A stretch of DNA of 64,000 nt, taken from Scolanthus callimorphus (lineage: Eukaryota; Cnidaria; Anthozoa; Actiniaria; Edwardsiidae). Positions 31,465-42,779 of the stretch are shown piece after piece; positions within the stretch are counted from its first letter, which is position 1, and each line of letters starts with the position of its first letter. The stretch spans positions 7,055,575 through 7,119,574 of the forward strand of contig CM066915.1 in NCBI GenBank assembly GCA_033964015.1. The letters are read 5' to 3'. Under the pieces are notes generated by a model. The model was not told the origin of the DNA, made no database searches, and saw nothing but the letters and a program-made list of their open reading frames with translations. A program made the translations under genes and the position numbers.

Positions 31465-32865
31465 CACGCCGGGTCAGCTGTCACGCGCAATCGGCCATCA
31501 GCTTGAAGCCAAAAATGTCTTCCAGGGCCGGGTGTTTTCCGCGGGGTACTGGGAACTACTTTATTGGGGTATATAAATGGCTCGCTGTGGCTTCTGGGTT
31601 TTCGCGTGCCGAAACAGCCAGAATACGGGAAGAATAAGCTTTGCATTGATACCAAACATGGCTATTTAAACCTGATTTAGACTTCTCAGATCAAACACGC
31701 GTTCGGCATACGATAGAACTCGTAGATTTTCCTGTAAATTGCCCCATTTTGGGATTCAAAAGGCTTTTTCGCATGGCACAATCGACGATCGAGATGTGGA
31801 ATTCTAGTTTGAGGACTTATCAGGTAAGAATCGTATGGTTTTGGATTTTTGATAAATACATTCCTTATTGAGAAATTTTCGAAAATCCGAATGACCTTGA
31901 TGCGTAATCGGTTCTTATCGATTGCTCTTCGCGTTGTATTTTAGTGATCCGGCTACTGCCTCGGAAGCGAAACAGCAATTTCCCCGTCTGCATATACGCA
32001 AAGAAGTAGAAGGTAATTCTTGTTCGATTATCGAGGAAAACATTAAGGCTCTTTCTGAAGTCAAGATCCAGCAGCAAGAGTTCCGCAGGCTGAAGGAAAG
32101 GCATTATATCTAGCGAGTTAGGCTGACCCCAAGTCGCGTGATTATGCCCGGCGTAACAAATCGATAGAAATCGATCATCGAAAACTGATCGATAAATCGA
32201 TATTTGTCGATCAGATTGACCGATCAGTATCGATTAATATCGGCAATTGATAAAAATCGATAGTCACAGCCATCCCCAACAGATCGATAAAAATCGATAT
32301 CACTTGATATCGAAAGTATAGCATAACACACTTCCAAAGATAAAAGTTATTTAAATGTATTGTGTCTCGACCAAGAACGCAGCAGACGAGCAGCAAACTA
32401 TACCATGCTATTATGACAAAGATCCGAGAAGATTCTGGACTACTATATACCCCAATACTGTGGGGACCACCCGCTCACGTTCTTGTTGTTTCTCAGGAAA
32501 CTCGATCGATCTTTTAAATTCTTTGGACCTCGAGCCTCTGGTTTCCAAGGTAGACTACCCAAGACTAGAAGTGGAATTTCTTCTAATATATAGATTTAGG
32601 CACTGCCTAAAAGCGGAGCTCCCAACTATTATAAGGAATTAAAGATGGTAGTAGTTAATTGTAGTATCAAAAAATACATTTATTATATTTAGACTAATAT
32701 TATTGCCTTTGTGCCTTTTACAAAACACAAAAAGCATGAGGACAACTCAACTAATAAAAATGTAGACACCTTGTCTACACCTTGGCTTGTTCACATGAGG
32801 CGAGATATCAACCTCGTCCCCAGCGTCTTGTGGGTAATTTTCAAGATGGCGGTTGGTAGAGTAGA

Positions 32866-32980
32866 AGACCCTGGGGGAGGCTGAGTCACATGACCACTGT
32901 TTGAAAACATGGGAACGAGGTTGTCCTTTGTTGTGAAACGGTCGAACGATGTGACTCAGCCTCCCCCAGGGTCTTCTCCC
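32866..32980. repeat. Inverted repeat GACCCTGGGGGAGGCTGAGTC
   Basis: GACCCTGGGGGAGGCTGAGT near 32868 is mirrored by ACTCAGCCTCCCCCAGGGTC near 32951, with a related GAGACCCTGGGACAAC nearby. This is a small hairpin element inside the 5.4-kb insert. Confidence 0.6.
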
Positions 32981-33169
32981 GAATCATCCACTATTTTGAA
33001 AAACGATGGAGGAGACCCTGGGACAACTTTGGGGTAGGGACAAAACTGGCACCTGTTTCACATGAGAAAAAAATATGCAAGAAATCTTGGTGTTGTGGCT
33101 AACACATGCGGCATGCACAATCAAAAAGTTGGCCCAACCCCTGACCTGTCAAGCAATAGGACAGGGAAA

Positions 33170-33480
33170 TTCTTGTTAGGGCTGTTGTTAGGCCTAACAG
33201 ACCTAACAGCCCAAACAGCATCAAGAAAACATTCCTTACTCCCACCTCTTAAAATACCTTGGGGCACAAATTATGATAAACACCTAACAACCCTAGCCAC
33301 TTGCAGACCTAACAGCCCTAACAGTCCTAACAGCCCTTACAGCCCTAACAGAGGGCTGTTAGGTGTTGATCATAATATGTGCCCCGCCTTTTAGGAATGC
33401 TTCCTCTCTGCTGTTTAGGACTGTTAGGTTTGTTAGGGCTGTTAGGTTTGTTGGCTGTTAGGGTTGTCAGGCCAGCCAGG
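33170..33480. repeat. GTTAGGGCT inverted array
   Basis: Units of CCTAACAGC dominate 33190-33350 and GGGCTGTTAGG units dominate 33350-33470, with matching flanks (GCACAAATTATGATAAACACC versus GGTGTTGATCATAATATGTGC). The array folds back on itself. It is not telomeric TTAGGG. Confidence 0.65.
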
Positions 33481-33879
33481 GCTGGGACAGTTTTATGCTG
33501 TCCCTACACAAATACCATATCTCTCAGCCCAGAGTTGTCTCGGTCACAAGTGAATTGTTTGATTTCAACACAGAGGGATTGTATAGAGGCAAGTCTGGGG
33601 ACCAAAATATCCCCTAATCTCCATATCGTGCCTCATTTGGTGCCTCAGCTGTATCCCTGCAAAATATCCGAAAAATATCCCCCTAAAATATTTGGTAACC
33701 TTTTCAATCCTAAACAAGTTTGCAGTTTCAAATTTTGTAATGACTAAATTTTCAAATTTTACAATAAATTTGATTGGCTTGATTTATTTTATTGCTTGGC
33801 ACATGTCCCATGGCTTACAGTCAGAATTAGCATGCTCCCTGCTCTTTTCCATACAAATACTGTAATTTGTTTTTAGAAA

Positions 33880-35190
33880 TTCCATAGGGGTGGCGGTCAC
33901 TTTTCAATGCCCTTCTGGGCAGGGGGGGACTTCACTTTTTTTCTTTTTCCAATACAGCCTACCCCACTCAACGAGGATTACTGGCTGGGGGTCAGCTGGG
34001 GGACCCCAGGGGGGTACTCGGATATAAAAATGACAGAGCTCCAAACTTCATACCCAAAAAAAATACCTGAGCCATAAATTCTATACCCAAAAAAATACCT
34101 GCTCCCAAAATTTGATACCCCCAAAATACCCAACTTTTGATGCAGAGCTGCTTATGTTTCCAGGAAATAGCTTATGTTTAAGGCAGTATTTTGATGATCA
34201 AATCTAGCCTGTCACTGAAGTTTTAACCCCCCAAAAATACCCGCAAATTTTTGTACCCCGCAAAAAAATACCTGGTAGAATGTTCAACCCAAAAAAATAC
34301 TTACATGATTTATTCAGGACAATATTTATTCCTCAGTGGAAAAAACTGCATTATCTGACAGAATAGTAAGTAGAATAATTTCACAAGATAATTATTGATA
34401 GATACACCAGAGAAATTAATATGAGACATTTTACCAGGATTCCGGGCAATTTTGACAAAGTGGCCAAAAATCCAGTTACTGAAACACTTATGTATGCCAT
34501 GAACAACAAAATGAAAAACGGAAAAATATAATGTCAAAGTTTTCCACCCTGGAGTACTACAATGAAACTCTATGTCGACCCATTCTATAAAAACCCTCAG
34601 CTGTATATTGAAACAGGTTGCCATCTAGATTTCATAATGGAAATAACACAAGTTACTATACTTGCATGCAGACCCTTCAAAAGATATTGGACCAGACACT
34701 ACTCCTGGCCAAGGCCGCAAAGTCCAAAGTGTTCCAAATACATAACTCCATATTATGGGTGGAGCAATTTTGTAGAAGGGTCTGAAATTCATGAAGTTTC
34801 AGGTTTACAAGATGTTCAGAAAAGGGAAAAAAAGGTACTTGAATTTCACCTAATTGCACTTAAAATACTGAAGAAAATGGGGTTGGGGGGGGTGGGGGGG
34901 GGGGGGTGGAGAGAAAATAGAAATGAGACAGAAAAACTTAATAATTTCTGTTTGAGGGGGCATGCTCCCCCTGAGAAAAGTTTGAAAAACTTGGATCAAG
35001 ATACTTCTATTGAGTTTTAGAAAGAGGTGAAAACAATGAAACTACGGCAGAAACATATAACAGAGGCTCTCTTTATTCTGATCCAACAGAAATGGGAAAA
35101 CGTTCTGTGCACTCTGCTCACTTTCCTTTGAGGAAGGAAAATATTATTGATGCATAACATTTAACTTATATTTGGCTGGGGACAAACCGG
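33880..35190. other. Repeat-derived spacer, no gene
   Basis: The stretch 33880-33930 resembles the TGTGTGGTTCCAG MITE interior. The stretch 34020-34310 has repeated 'ATACCCAAAAAAATACCTG' strings. A 152-codon ORF at 34562-35020 includes a poly-G run and has no domain I recognise. Confidence 0.45.
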
Positions 35191-35192
35191 TT

Positions 35193-35714
35193 ATGCACTA
35201 GTCAATTGAAACCCCCACCCCTAGGGACCCGGGGAAGGGTTGGTGATTTGATTTTACCCCTGAACAAAAGCCGTTTAAGTCCCCACTCCATCGGGAGGAA
35301 ATTCCTGTGAAATGCCCTTGGGGCCTCCGAAATCACCTTTTACTTGCAAGCATCAAAGAAAGAACACACCTTTCTATGATCGTCAAAGGGGAGTGGGCCT
35401 CAGCTAGTGTGGTGTTCTATATGAAACAAGGGATGCAAGTACAGAAAAATGCATTAAAATCGAATGCTTCCAATTAATTGCATCGTAGCTAACATGTAGA
35501 TTTGCATGGCAAAAATCAAAGTGAAAGATTGACCGAAATAATTGATTTGAAAGCAAATAAACATTCCCCGGGTGTGGGGACAGGTTCCAGAATCAAAACC
35601 AGTCAAATCCACCACCCCCTCGGAACAGACTCTTGTTAAAATGCTTTAAACCCCCACGATAACCCCACCCTTTCCCGGGTCCCTAGGGGTGGGGGTTTCA
35701 ATTGACTAGTGCAT
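35193..35714. mobile_element. MITE with ATGCACTAGTCAATTG termini
   Basis: ATGCACTAGTCAATTGAAAC at the left and the complement at the right extend about 45 bases, including the CCCTAGGGACCCGGG segment. The interior is ~430 bp with no gene. It is nested in the 5.4-kb element. Confidence 0.7.
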
Positions 35715-35768
35715 TACTCACGAAGAATCCAAAACAAATTGAAACACAGGTCGAAAGTTTTCAAGAAA

Positions 35769-36078
35769 TATTACTGCGGTTTTCGTAATTCTGCGAACTC
35801 TCGCTAACGATTTCCAACCGTAAAACCGCCTTCTGGCTTCCGTCAATCAAAGCCCCGAGTCTTTTCGTCGTTACTCTTTGTGCTTTTTGATTGGCCAGCG
35901 CCTGAGCAGTGCTAAAATGGCTTCCTGTCGCGACAGCAACGTTACGTGCTGGCCAATCAAAAAACACAAAGAGTAACGACGAAAAGACTCGGGACTTTGA
36001 TTGACGGAAGCCAGAAGGCGGTTTGACGGTTGGAAATCGTTAGCGAGAGTTCGCAGAATTACGAAAACCGCAGTAATA
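35769..36078. mobile_element. 310-bp palindromic MITE, TATTACTGCGG termini
   Basis: The sequence is almost wholly palindromic: TATTACTGCGGTTTTCGTAA and its complement bound arms of ~125 bp that include TTTTTGATTGGCCAGC and GAGTCTTTTCGTCGTTAC. A decayed relative may be at 48540-48660 (TTCTGCGATTACTCTGCG, CTTCCGTCAATCAAA). Confidence 0.8.
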
Positions 36079-37070
36079 GATAGCTATCAATAGATAGAAT
36101 AAAGTAATCAATTCTATAATTCAATGAATCGCCAAAACACAGTTGAAAGTCTATGATCATCTTTTCTAAATCGTACGGCCGAGGAATCAAATTCCCAGAA
36201 GAGATCGTCTAGTCAGAGAAAATATTTCTCATAAAACAAAAAAACATTCTTACCCAAGAGCTTGCAGTTTAATCCACTTCATACTGAATGTTTGTCCAAC
36301 TCCAGCGAACAGTGAGTTTCCAATCAACACCGCAGCCATTATATCCGTGACTTTCAAAGCTATTCCATGTCTTTAGGGAGCTAAGAACCCACAAAACACG
36401 GCAAAACACGAAAACTCCCGCGCTTGATTTTGGGCGCCATTGTTGTTGTACTGTAACTCGTGACAAACGTTTTCAGTTCCTGTGAATTCAGCTATAGTCC
36501 TGACACTTTCGCATTCAGTGGAGAAGTAGAACATATGTCTAATTAAATAGAATTGCAGCCTGTAATTTTTCCTCGTGAAAACGACTCCTCTCGAAAACAA
36601 ACAGAGCAGACTATCGTGTGATGTAGGAACACAACTACACAACTTTACTTTCACCTAATCTTGCCGCTTCGGGTCACGTGGTGGTCATGAACAAAGACGT
36701 TTGTCAATAGAAACTTTGAAACTTGTTTCCGGTTTATTTTTCCGCTTCCTCTTCGCGTATTTTTATCATTTGGAGGTGCTTTTTGTCGGCCTTGATTGAA
36801 ACTCCGACTGGAAGGAAGAATTTCAGGAGCAAGCCGGCAAAGAAAATACTCCAACTTGATTATTATTCCCCATTCTACCAAATCTTTGGATTCCATGGCT
36901 TCTTCTTTTCTTCTTCGTGCATTTCTCCGTTGAATAATTATTGTAGGTCGTTTTTTCAGCCGCTCTAGCAGCCCTTTTTGTGCCTGCGATTTTAGCTTTC
37001 ACGTGAACATCAACACCCCCCCCCCCCCCCCCCTGACAACGCGCCCCTCCCCCCGTTAGTTGAGCATGCT

Positions 37071-37162
37071 TGACGCTATTGTGACGTCAGGCTTCAGGAA
37101 CACGTACAACATCCGGGACGCTATTGTGACGTCAGGCTTCAGGAACACGTACAACATCCGGG
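37071..37162. repeat. 45-bp tandem duplication
   Basis: GACGCTATTGTGACGTCAGG through ACGTACAACATCCGG occurs twice with no mismatch. The unit contains a TGACGTCA palindrome. Confidence 0.85.
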
Positions 37163-37274
37163 GCTTCCTGAGACGTCCAAAAATCGGATCGACCCCTAGC
37201 AATTTCCCCAGGTTACTCAATAAACTCACACAGGGTACCCAATACTATATTTGCAGTTTTTGACGCTGTTTTCT

Positions 37275-37334
37275 TAGGTATGGTGCTCCGCTTTGCGGCG
37301 GCCTTCGGCCGCCGCAAGGAGCTCCGCTATTAGA
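37275..37334. repeat. ATGGTGCTCCGC hairpin repeat
   Basis: GGTGCTCCGCTTTGCGGCGG is followed by its near complement and GGAGCTCCGCTATTA. The same hairpin, decayed, occurs at 12049-12099. Confidence 0.55.
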
Positions 37335-37860
37335 GGCATCTTTTCAAAGAATATCGATACATTAATCAATCCTGTGCCTGTCGAAAAAAATCGATGAAAA
37401 TCGATATAATTATTGAAAAATCGATAATCACAACAGAGCTAGCGATCAATTTTTATCGATTACCGATAAAATCAATCGATTAAAATCGATTAGTATCGAC
37501 AAATATCGATTTTATTGGGTTATCGATTTATCGATTTGTTACGCCGGGGATTATGCCAAGACTATTCACTCGTAAATAAACATGTATAAAAACTATAATT
37601 TGATCTTTATTGGTTTACTTTTGTAACAAACTAATGCTAGATGTATTATTGTTGCAATTTTTGTGTTTAACGAGTCGATTTTCCCGACGCATCGTTGTTT
37701 TTTAGACAAATGTTATATTTTGGATGAAATATTAAATTCTTATCAAAACTAGCCCATTATTATTGTTCGCATGTAGTAGGAATCTGAATGTTGATCAGCG
37801 CCACTTAAACTGAATTAAATTATCTGAATTAAATTCAACCTTAAATCCTCAATTCTTTCT

Positions 37861-38148
37861 TTATATTTTATTTAAAGGGAAATGTCCTGAGACAGAAAGC
37901 GGAGAATAAGAGCAAACTCCCCCTGTATAGTTCCTCCAGGGTGTGTTTTGCTTCGATGTGCTTAGCTTAGCTCGGAAACCCCAATACGAACATCCGAAAC
38001 GCTGTTTTGGCACATCGAATGGTTCTAGTGAGCTTTCGATCAACTCCATAAGGCTTCGGGGATCTTCCCCCTCCATAGAAACATTCTCCTGCGCCAGGAT
38101 TTCGTCCACAAATTGCTCCGTTGTAATCGTAGTAAATCTTCTAGCCAT
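37861..38148 (-). CDS. Uncharacterised ORF in the TTAA element
   Basis: ATG at 38148 in a good context (AAAATGGCT) opens 95 codons, MARRFTTITTEQFVDEILAQ then a serine/glutamate-rich stretch and 'RFGCSYWGFRAK'. It starts about 80 bp inside the right TIR, the position expected for the first exon of a transposase, and a downstream continuation would have been split by the 5.4-kb insertion. I do not recognise the family, and it may be non-functional. Confidence 0.3.
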   Translation of the reverse strand: MARRFTTITTEQFVDEILAQENVSMEGEDPRSLMELIESSLEPFDVPKQRFGCSYWGFRAKLSTSKQNTPWRNYTGGVCSYSPLSVSGHFPLNKI

Positions 38149-38458
38149 TTTGTTTTAGTATTTATTTGAGATCCCGCTGACCATATCGCGGGCGCTAAGT
38201 GGCCGATTGAAATCGACAGCTGGGCCGGTGTGGCAATTTTCAAGTTATAACAATTATTCTAAAAACACCTCCTTTGGAAAATTTGAAATATCCTTAACAG
38301 ACGAGCTTAATATATCAAATGAACTACACCATTTGGTAGTGCAGAGGTTGCTTAAGCTCTGTGAGAACAATTATGGAAATCGGAAGAATTTTTCAGGGTC
38401 AAACATACGCTACAAGTTGAGGTCTATTTCTGCAATAAATACTCGGGAGCCACCTTAA

Positions 38459-38950
38459 GGAGGAATTTCAAAATAACCGCCATCTTGAACCGGAAGTGAA
38501 GTGTTACAAGCACGAAACTCCTCGTATCAACTTTAGTTTTAATATTTTTGCATTCCAATGTGTTGTCCTTATTGGTTAGAGCTATTATCTTATCATTTTT
38601 TATACAGAAAAGCAAGATAGGAAAAAAGAACTATGGTAAACCGGAAGTGGCGCTGATAAAACCGGAAGTAGTTCACTCCAGCCGACATACCAAGCAACAA
38701 CACGCTTTATGGCTGATTCTGTTGTACTATTATTTGTAAAGTATCCTTATCTAATAATGTAATTTTACATTTTTAGATTTACGGAGACCAAGTTCATATT
38801 GACGAAGCCTTTTTCACTATAAACCTCCACCAGATGAGATACTTGCTTCCTCGAGCGTATCCCGCCGCCATGTTGTAGTCAATAATTTCAAATGTTTAGT
38901 CCTCGTTGAGACACATATAAACGTTTTTCTTCCTGCTTCCTCGTGGTTTA
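38459..38950. other. No gene seen
   Basis: Flank between the TTAA element and the degraded transposon copy. Two 'ACCGGAAGTG' blocks (38489, 38640) resemble ETS-type sites, but nothing shows they are used. Confidence 0.35.
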
Positions 38951-41173
38951 CAAACAAGCACCTCTAATAATCATCAACATCGTCAACGGAAAACTCAATC
39001 TCAGAATCGATGTCTCCGTCATCACATAGATTCTCGCAATCTTGAAGTTTGCACATCTCTGCGCACTTCAGCCCGCGTCTGACATGCAAACGCATGTAAA
39101 GTCTACACACTTCTTCGTGCAGTTACAGGCGAGTAGCTCCAATATCACTTCTGGTACTGGCTTACCATCCATCCAATCAACTGTTAGCTTGGGAACTCCT
39201 TCTTCTTCTCCCATTTTCCACCCTCCCACTGGACTGGTAGTTGGCTCGCTTGGCATGGTTTGCAAGTCAGTCCCTGCAGGGTGGGAGCTGATAGCTCCCT
39301 ATCGAAAACCCTTCTTGCAAAACACCTCTTCTTGCGCAACACATCTGGTATCTGAGGCTGTTAACTTTAATGGTCTTGGTCTTGCTGGGGTAGATAAGGC
39401 AGGTGTATGCTTCCAGCTTGTCCATCATCTGTGATGAGACCTCCCATTGCTAGCCTTAGCTCAACCGCTACTTCGCGGCAGGCTCTATTGTTCGTGATGA
39501 GTTTCAGAACCTGCGACTTGCCTGCGACAGAACCTTTCCGGCAAATGCGCTCACCGAATCGCAGCAAGTTAGTGCATGCATCCCGATAACTGTTTTGCAA
39601 ACATCGCTCCCGACTGACGCAGCGACCTTGTTTACTTCCACTGCTTTCGTGCGCGTGCTTGTACCCGTCTTCACCAGCAAAGTGGCACTTGTCTGCTCAA
39701 CCCCGCTAAAGCTATCACTAGAACATCAGTATCATCTGAACATATCATCACGGAGTTGTAGCCGTTATTGGCGCAGTGAGAAGCAGTGAGAAACGACCAT
39801 CTGCTTCTTCCTGGCGGCACATCAAAGACGGAACTTCTTCGAATAATCTTGTGTTTCGCCGATGTTACTATAAAGGCCCTTGCTCTCGAGCCTTCTAGTG
39901 CCCGAGTCAGTCTTCCACTCGTTTACTAGAAAGAAAATGAGGCTTGTCTTGTTGCTCACTTGAGTAAGGAAGTTTCTCCACTTGCGCACAATCCGAGAAC
40001 TTGCAATGTTGCGTAGTTGGTGTCCAGTCTCTCCACCTCTCAAGAGACGCACGCTGTTCTTGATGGAAAGATCGTTGAAACAGCTTGCTCGTCTTTCTTT
40101 ATCCGAGACTTCTGTAGATCAGTGTGTTGGGACTGAGCGATATCGTCTCAAAAAGGCGCTACGGAACTCCGCCGTTAGGTAGTAACGCTCAGTCGCTGCT
40201 GGCTTTAAACTGAACACTGTGGTTCCACCAGAGACGTCTGCGTGTCTTTTTTGATTGTCACCTCAGTCGTCTGGTCCATAGGGATACGCCTACACGCATT
40301 ACCACCGCTCAGCTGGACAGAAGAAGGACCCACTCTTCCACTTCTGGGTGTTCTTCTCTGAGATTTGTCATCTGCGCAAAGTATGGGGGAAGATAGCGCT
40401 CATAGTTAACTCTGCCGTAGGCAAAGCACCAGGGTATGAGCTTTCTTATGGACTGGAGGTGCAAGTCCCAGTTGCCTTCACGGGATGCGCGCAGGAGTCC
40501 AAGAATGACAACCTCTACAATGTCTACCTAAGACATCCACTACGATGATAAATCGCAATTATCGTGTCGAAGGTGATCCAAGAACTCCCTCCACATGTAA
40601 CAAGCTTTCATGGTACACCTGGTTGAGATCTGTCGTGGAAATGAGCTCTAGAAGTGCTGTTACGCTAGCGCGCTGTGCCGCTCTTTCATCGTCATCTAGC
40701 CATTTCAAGAACACTTCCCACGCCAACGTCATTAGCGCTTCATAGCTATACTTGTGGGCTCTGATGGCAACTATTTACTATTCGATTAAAATGTCTTCGC
40801 CAAAGCGCTTACCAAGAATGGCTATGCCAGTGCAGAATGTATGGAATACGCCCATGCGTAAAAGAATGTTTGCAAACCGTTCCTTCCAGACGATTTCAGT
40901 CGCGTATAGTGCCTGATCCATGACGACCACAATTATCTCGAGACAGTTGCCGGGGAGGAACATTAATTCGGGAATTAAGACTTCTTTATGTAAACAACCC
41001 TGGCGCACTGATCGTCTGTCTAGCGATTGTTGGTTACAAATGAGGCATACGCAAACATTTAGCCGCTCTTTTTGCTTTTCAAACAGGAATTCCAAACAGC
41101 AAATTGTATTTAAACTCACCTGTTCAACTTGAGAACGATGACGTTTACGCGGAAACCTAGCGCTGGAGAACAA
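38950..41173 (-). pseudogene. Degraded relative of the 8.3-kb transposon gene
   Basis: Reading the minus strand downwards, family blocks appear in the right order: VVVMDQALYA and RMGVFHTFCTGIAILGKRFG (about 41050-40790), LLRASREGNWDLHLQS and CFAYGRVNYERYLPPYF (about 40500-40350), MDQTTEVTIKKDTQT (about 40285-40240), NKTSLIFFLVNEWKTDSG (about 39945-39890), and a C-terminal LLACNCTKKCVDFTC (39140-39090) of CXC type. Frameshifts and stops separate them. The order matches 23067-26434, with large sequence divergence, so this is an older, distinct member of the family. No TIRs were recognised around it. Confidence 0.72.
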
Positions 41174-41465
41174 TACTTCTCCGCCTTACTGCCTTTCTCG
41201 GGCAGTTGTCACGTGCTAAGGTCACGTGATTAACACCAAACATTAAAATATTTATTGTTTATATATTTACAACTTCATTTCTGCACTCGTGCGTCAATAG
41301 CAACTATTGTGTACCGTTACTGTGTATGATAGTGATAGTTTTACGCTTGCATTTATTTCACAAAGTGACAATTACGCATTCTCAGGGGGGTGCAGAAATC
41401 GTCCTGCCCGGCCCTGTAGCTACCGTTTCTGCGATGCTATCAGGCATTTCTGAACTCCCAAAGCA
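41174..41465. other. No gene seen
   Basis: Short spacer with a CACGTGCTAAGGTCACGTGA near-palindrome at 41210-41229. Confidence 0.35.
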
Positions 41466-42773
41466 GGGTCCTGAAGGGGTAAAACGGGAGCCGGGATTCG
41501 CCTTTTTTTAGGCCGGGAAAACGGGATTTGGGTTACCGGGAACGGGATTTGTCTACCGGGAATGGGAATCAAGGTGCTTCAACGGGAACGAGATTTTTCA
41601 AATCTCTCCTTGTATATCCTAATAAAAATCGTCAATTTATACCATTTTTCGCATTTTAAGACTGTTTAGAGTATCCTAACAGAGGGGCTACCTGAAAATA
41701 TAATTTCACTTCTCGCCCCTTCTAAATTAAGGCCCTCTTTTTGCTCTTTTTGGTCCCTCGGAATCTGCGAGGTTTTGGTCAACGATTTGATAACATTGCA
41801 TAGGTATAGGCATTTTCAAAACGGCGGAACCACTTTTTGAATAGAATCGTATGATATATCTTTTGTATCAAAATAGAGGACGAGATATCATACGGGCAAA
41901 GCATCATTTAATTTTGGGGCGAGCGAAAGGGGGGAACTCGCGAAACCTGAAGCCCTAGGATCACAATAAATTTCCTGTGGAGTTATTCCAGCAATTTCTA
42001 TATCAGTTCTCTTCTTTCAATACGTTAAAAATTTCGCATAAGGAAGAAACATGTAATTATATTGCGTTTGAGATCTCCCGCAAACGAAGACAATATGCTC
42101 GTGCCGTTTAAATGGAATGCCCGTTACAAGAACATTTGTATCTTGGCAAGGGAAAAACAAACTCCCCGCGAAAAGTCTTCCAGTGATCGGCCTGGCAGGC
42201 AACTACTATGTTCGAAAGAAGCCCGCAAGTGTGAGATCGACGTTACAAACATAGAAATCCATCAGTTGGGCCGCAAATATGACGATTTCGTCATTTGCGT
42301 CGTGCACGAAGAATACAAACTACAGGCACACAAAAAATGCAATGTTCATCTACCTTTTTTCTGAGGCTTGATGAAATTCGTTTATCAATTAAAACAAGGC
42401 ACGCTTCACGCGCAACAGAAGAGAAATTCATGTAAAATATATCCCATTAGTTCAAATAGGGGGATCACGAAAAGCCTTTATAGTGATAGGCCTGGCGGAC
42501 AATCGCTATGTTGGAAAGAAATCGCCATTACAAGCATAGCAATTCGTCATTTGGTTGCGATAATAACAATTTCGTCATTTGCGGCGTGCATGAACAATAA
42601 AACCTACAGAACCAAGAGATAGTACCGATAAAAGCAGGAATCTCAATTTAACATCACAGTTTTCGTGTGCCGGGATTTTACCGACTGGTCCTACCGGGAA
42701 CGGGATTTTACCTACTGGGAACGGGATTTTGCGAAAAAAACGACCGGGAAACGGGATTGGGACCCCCCCTTCA
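41466..42773. mobile_element. hAT-like non-autonomous element
   Basis: The left end CAGGGTCCTGAAGGGG is matched by CCCCTTCAGGACCCTG at the right. The flanks CCCAAAG and CCCAAGG form an imperfect ~7-8 bp duplication. Subterminal direct blocks of ACCGGGAACGGGATTT occur at both ends in opposite orientation. The interior contains two copies of the dispersed repeat also seen at 9530 and 16890. hAT is suggested by the CAGGG terminus and duplication length; no transposase was seen. Confidence 0.55.
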
Positions 42774-42779
42774 GGACCC

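Larger units (their letters stand above)
32147..37548. mobile_element. 5.4-kb element, ATCGAT-array TIRs and 7-bp TSD
   Basis: It begins CCCGGCGTAACAAATCGAT and ends ATCGATTTGTTACGCCGGG, flanked on both sides by GATTATG (32140-32146 and 37549-37555; an eighth C also matches with a one-base shift). Both arms (about 32147-32310 and 37360-37548) are irregular arrays of AATCGAT/TATCGAT. The interior carries MITEs, a GTTAGGGCT hairpin and spacer but no recognisable transposase. Target-site length of 7-8 bp would suit hAT, P or related superfamilies; the class is undetermined. Arms of tandem repeats resemble foldback elements. Confidence 0.75.
30041..38454. mobile_element. TTAA-flanked element with ~220-bp TIRs, heavily nested
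   Basis: The left end TTAA|GGTGGCTCCCGAG (TTAA at 30037-30040) is mirrored by CTCGGGAGCCACC|TTAA (38455-38458). The arms 30041-30262 and 38230-38454 are reverse complements with modest divergence. A TTAA duplication is typical of piggyBac and Kolobok elements. Two later insertions inflate it: a palindrome (30263-31464) inside the left arm, and a 5.4-kb element (32147-37548). Without these the element is about 1.8 kb. A 95-codon minus-strand ORF (37861-38148) may be a transposase remnant. Confidence 0.7.

Noticed and set aside
32355..32642. 95-codon ORF with 'DPRRFWTTIYPNT', slightly like a LINE segment
   Set aside because: The likeness is limited to a few residues; no neighbouring LINE motifs in any frame.
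33170..33480. Interstitial telomere repeat
   Set aside because: The units are GTTAGGGCT/CCTAACAGC mixtures, not (TTAGGG)n, and are arranged as a hairpin.
34562..35020. 152-codon ORF
   Set aside because: Contains a poly-Gly run from a G homopolymer and lies in repeat-derived spacer of the 5.4-kb element.
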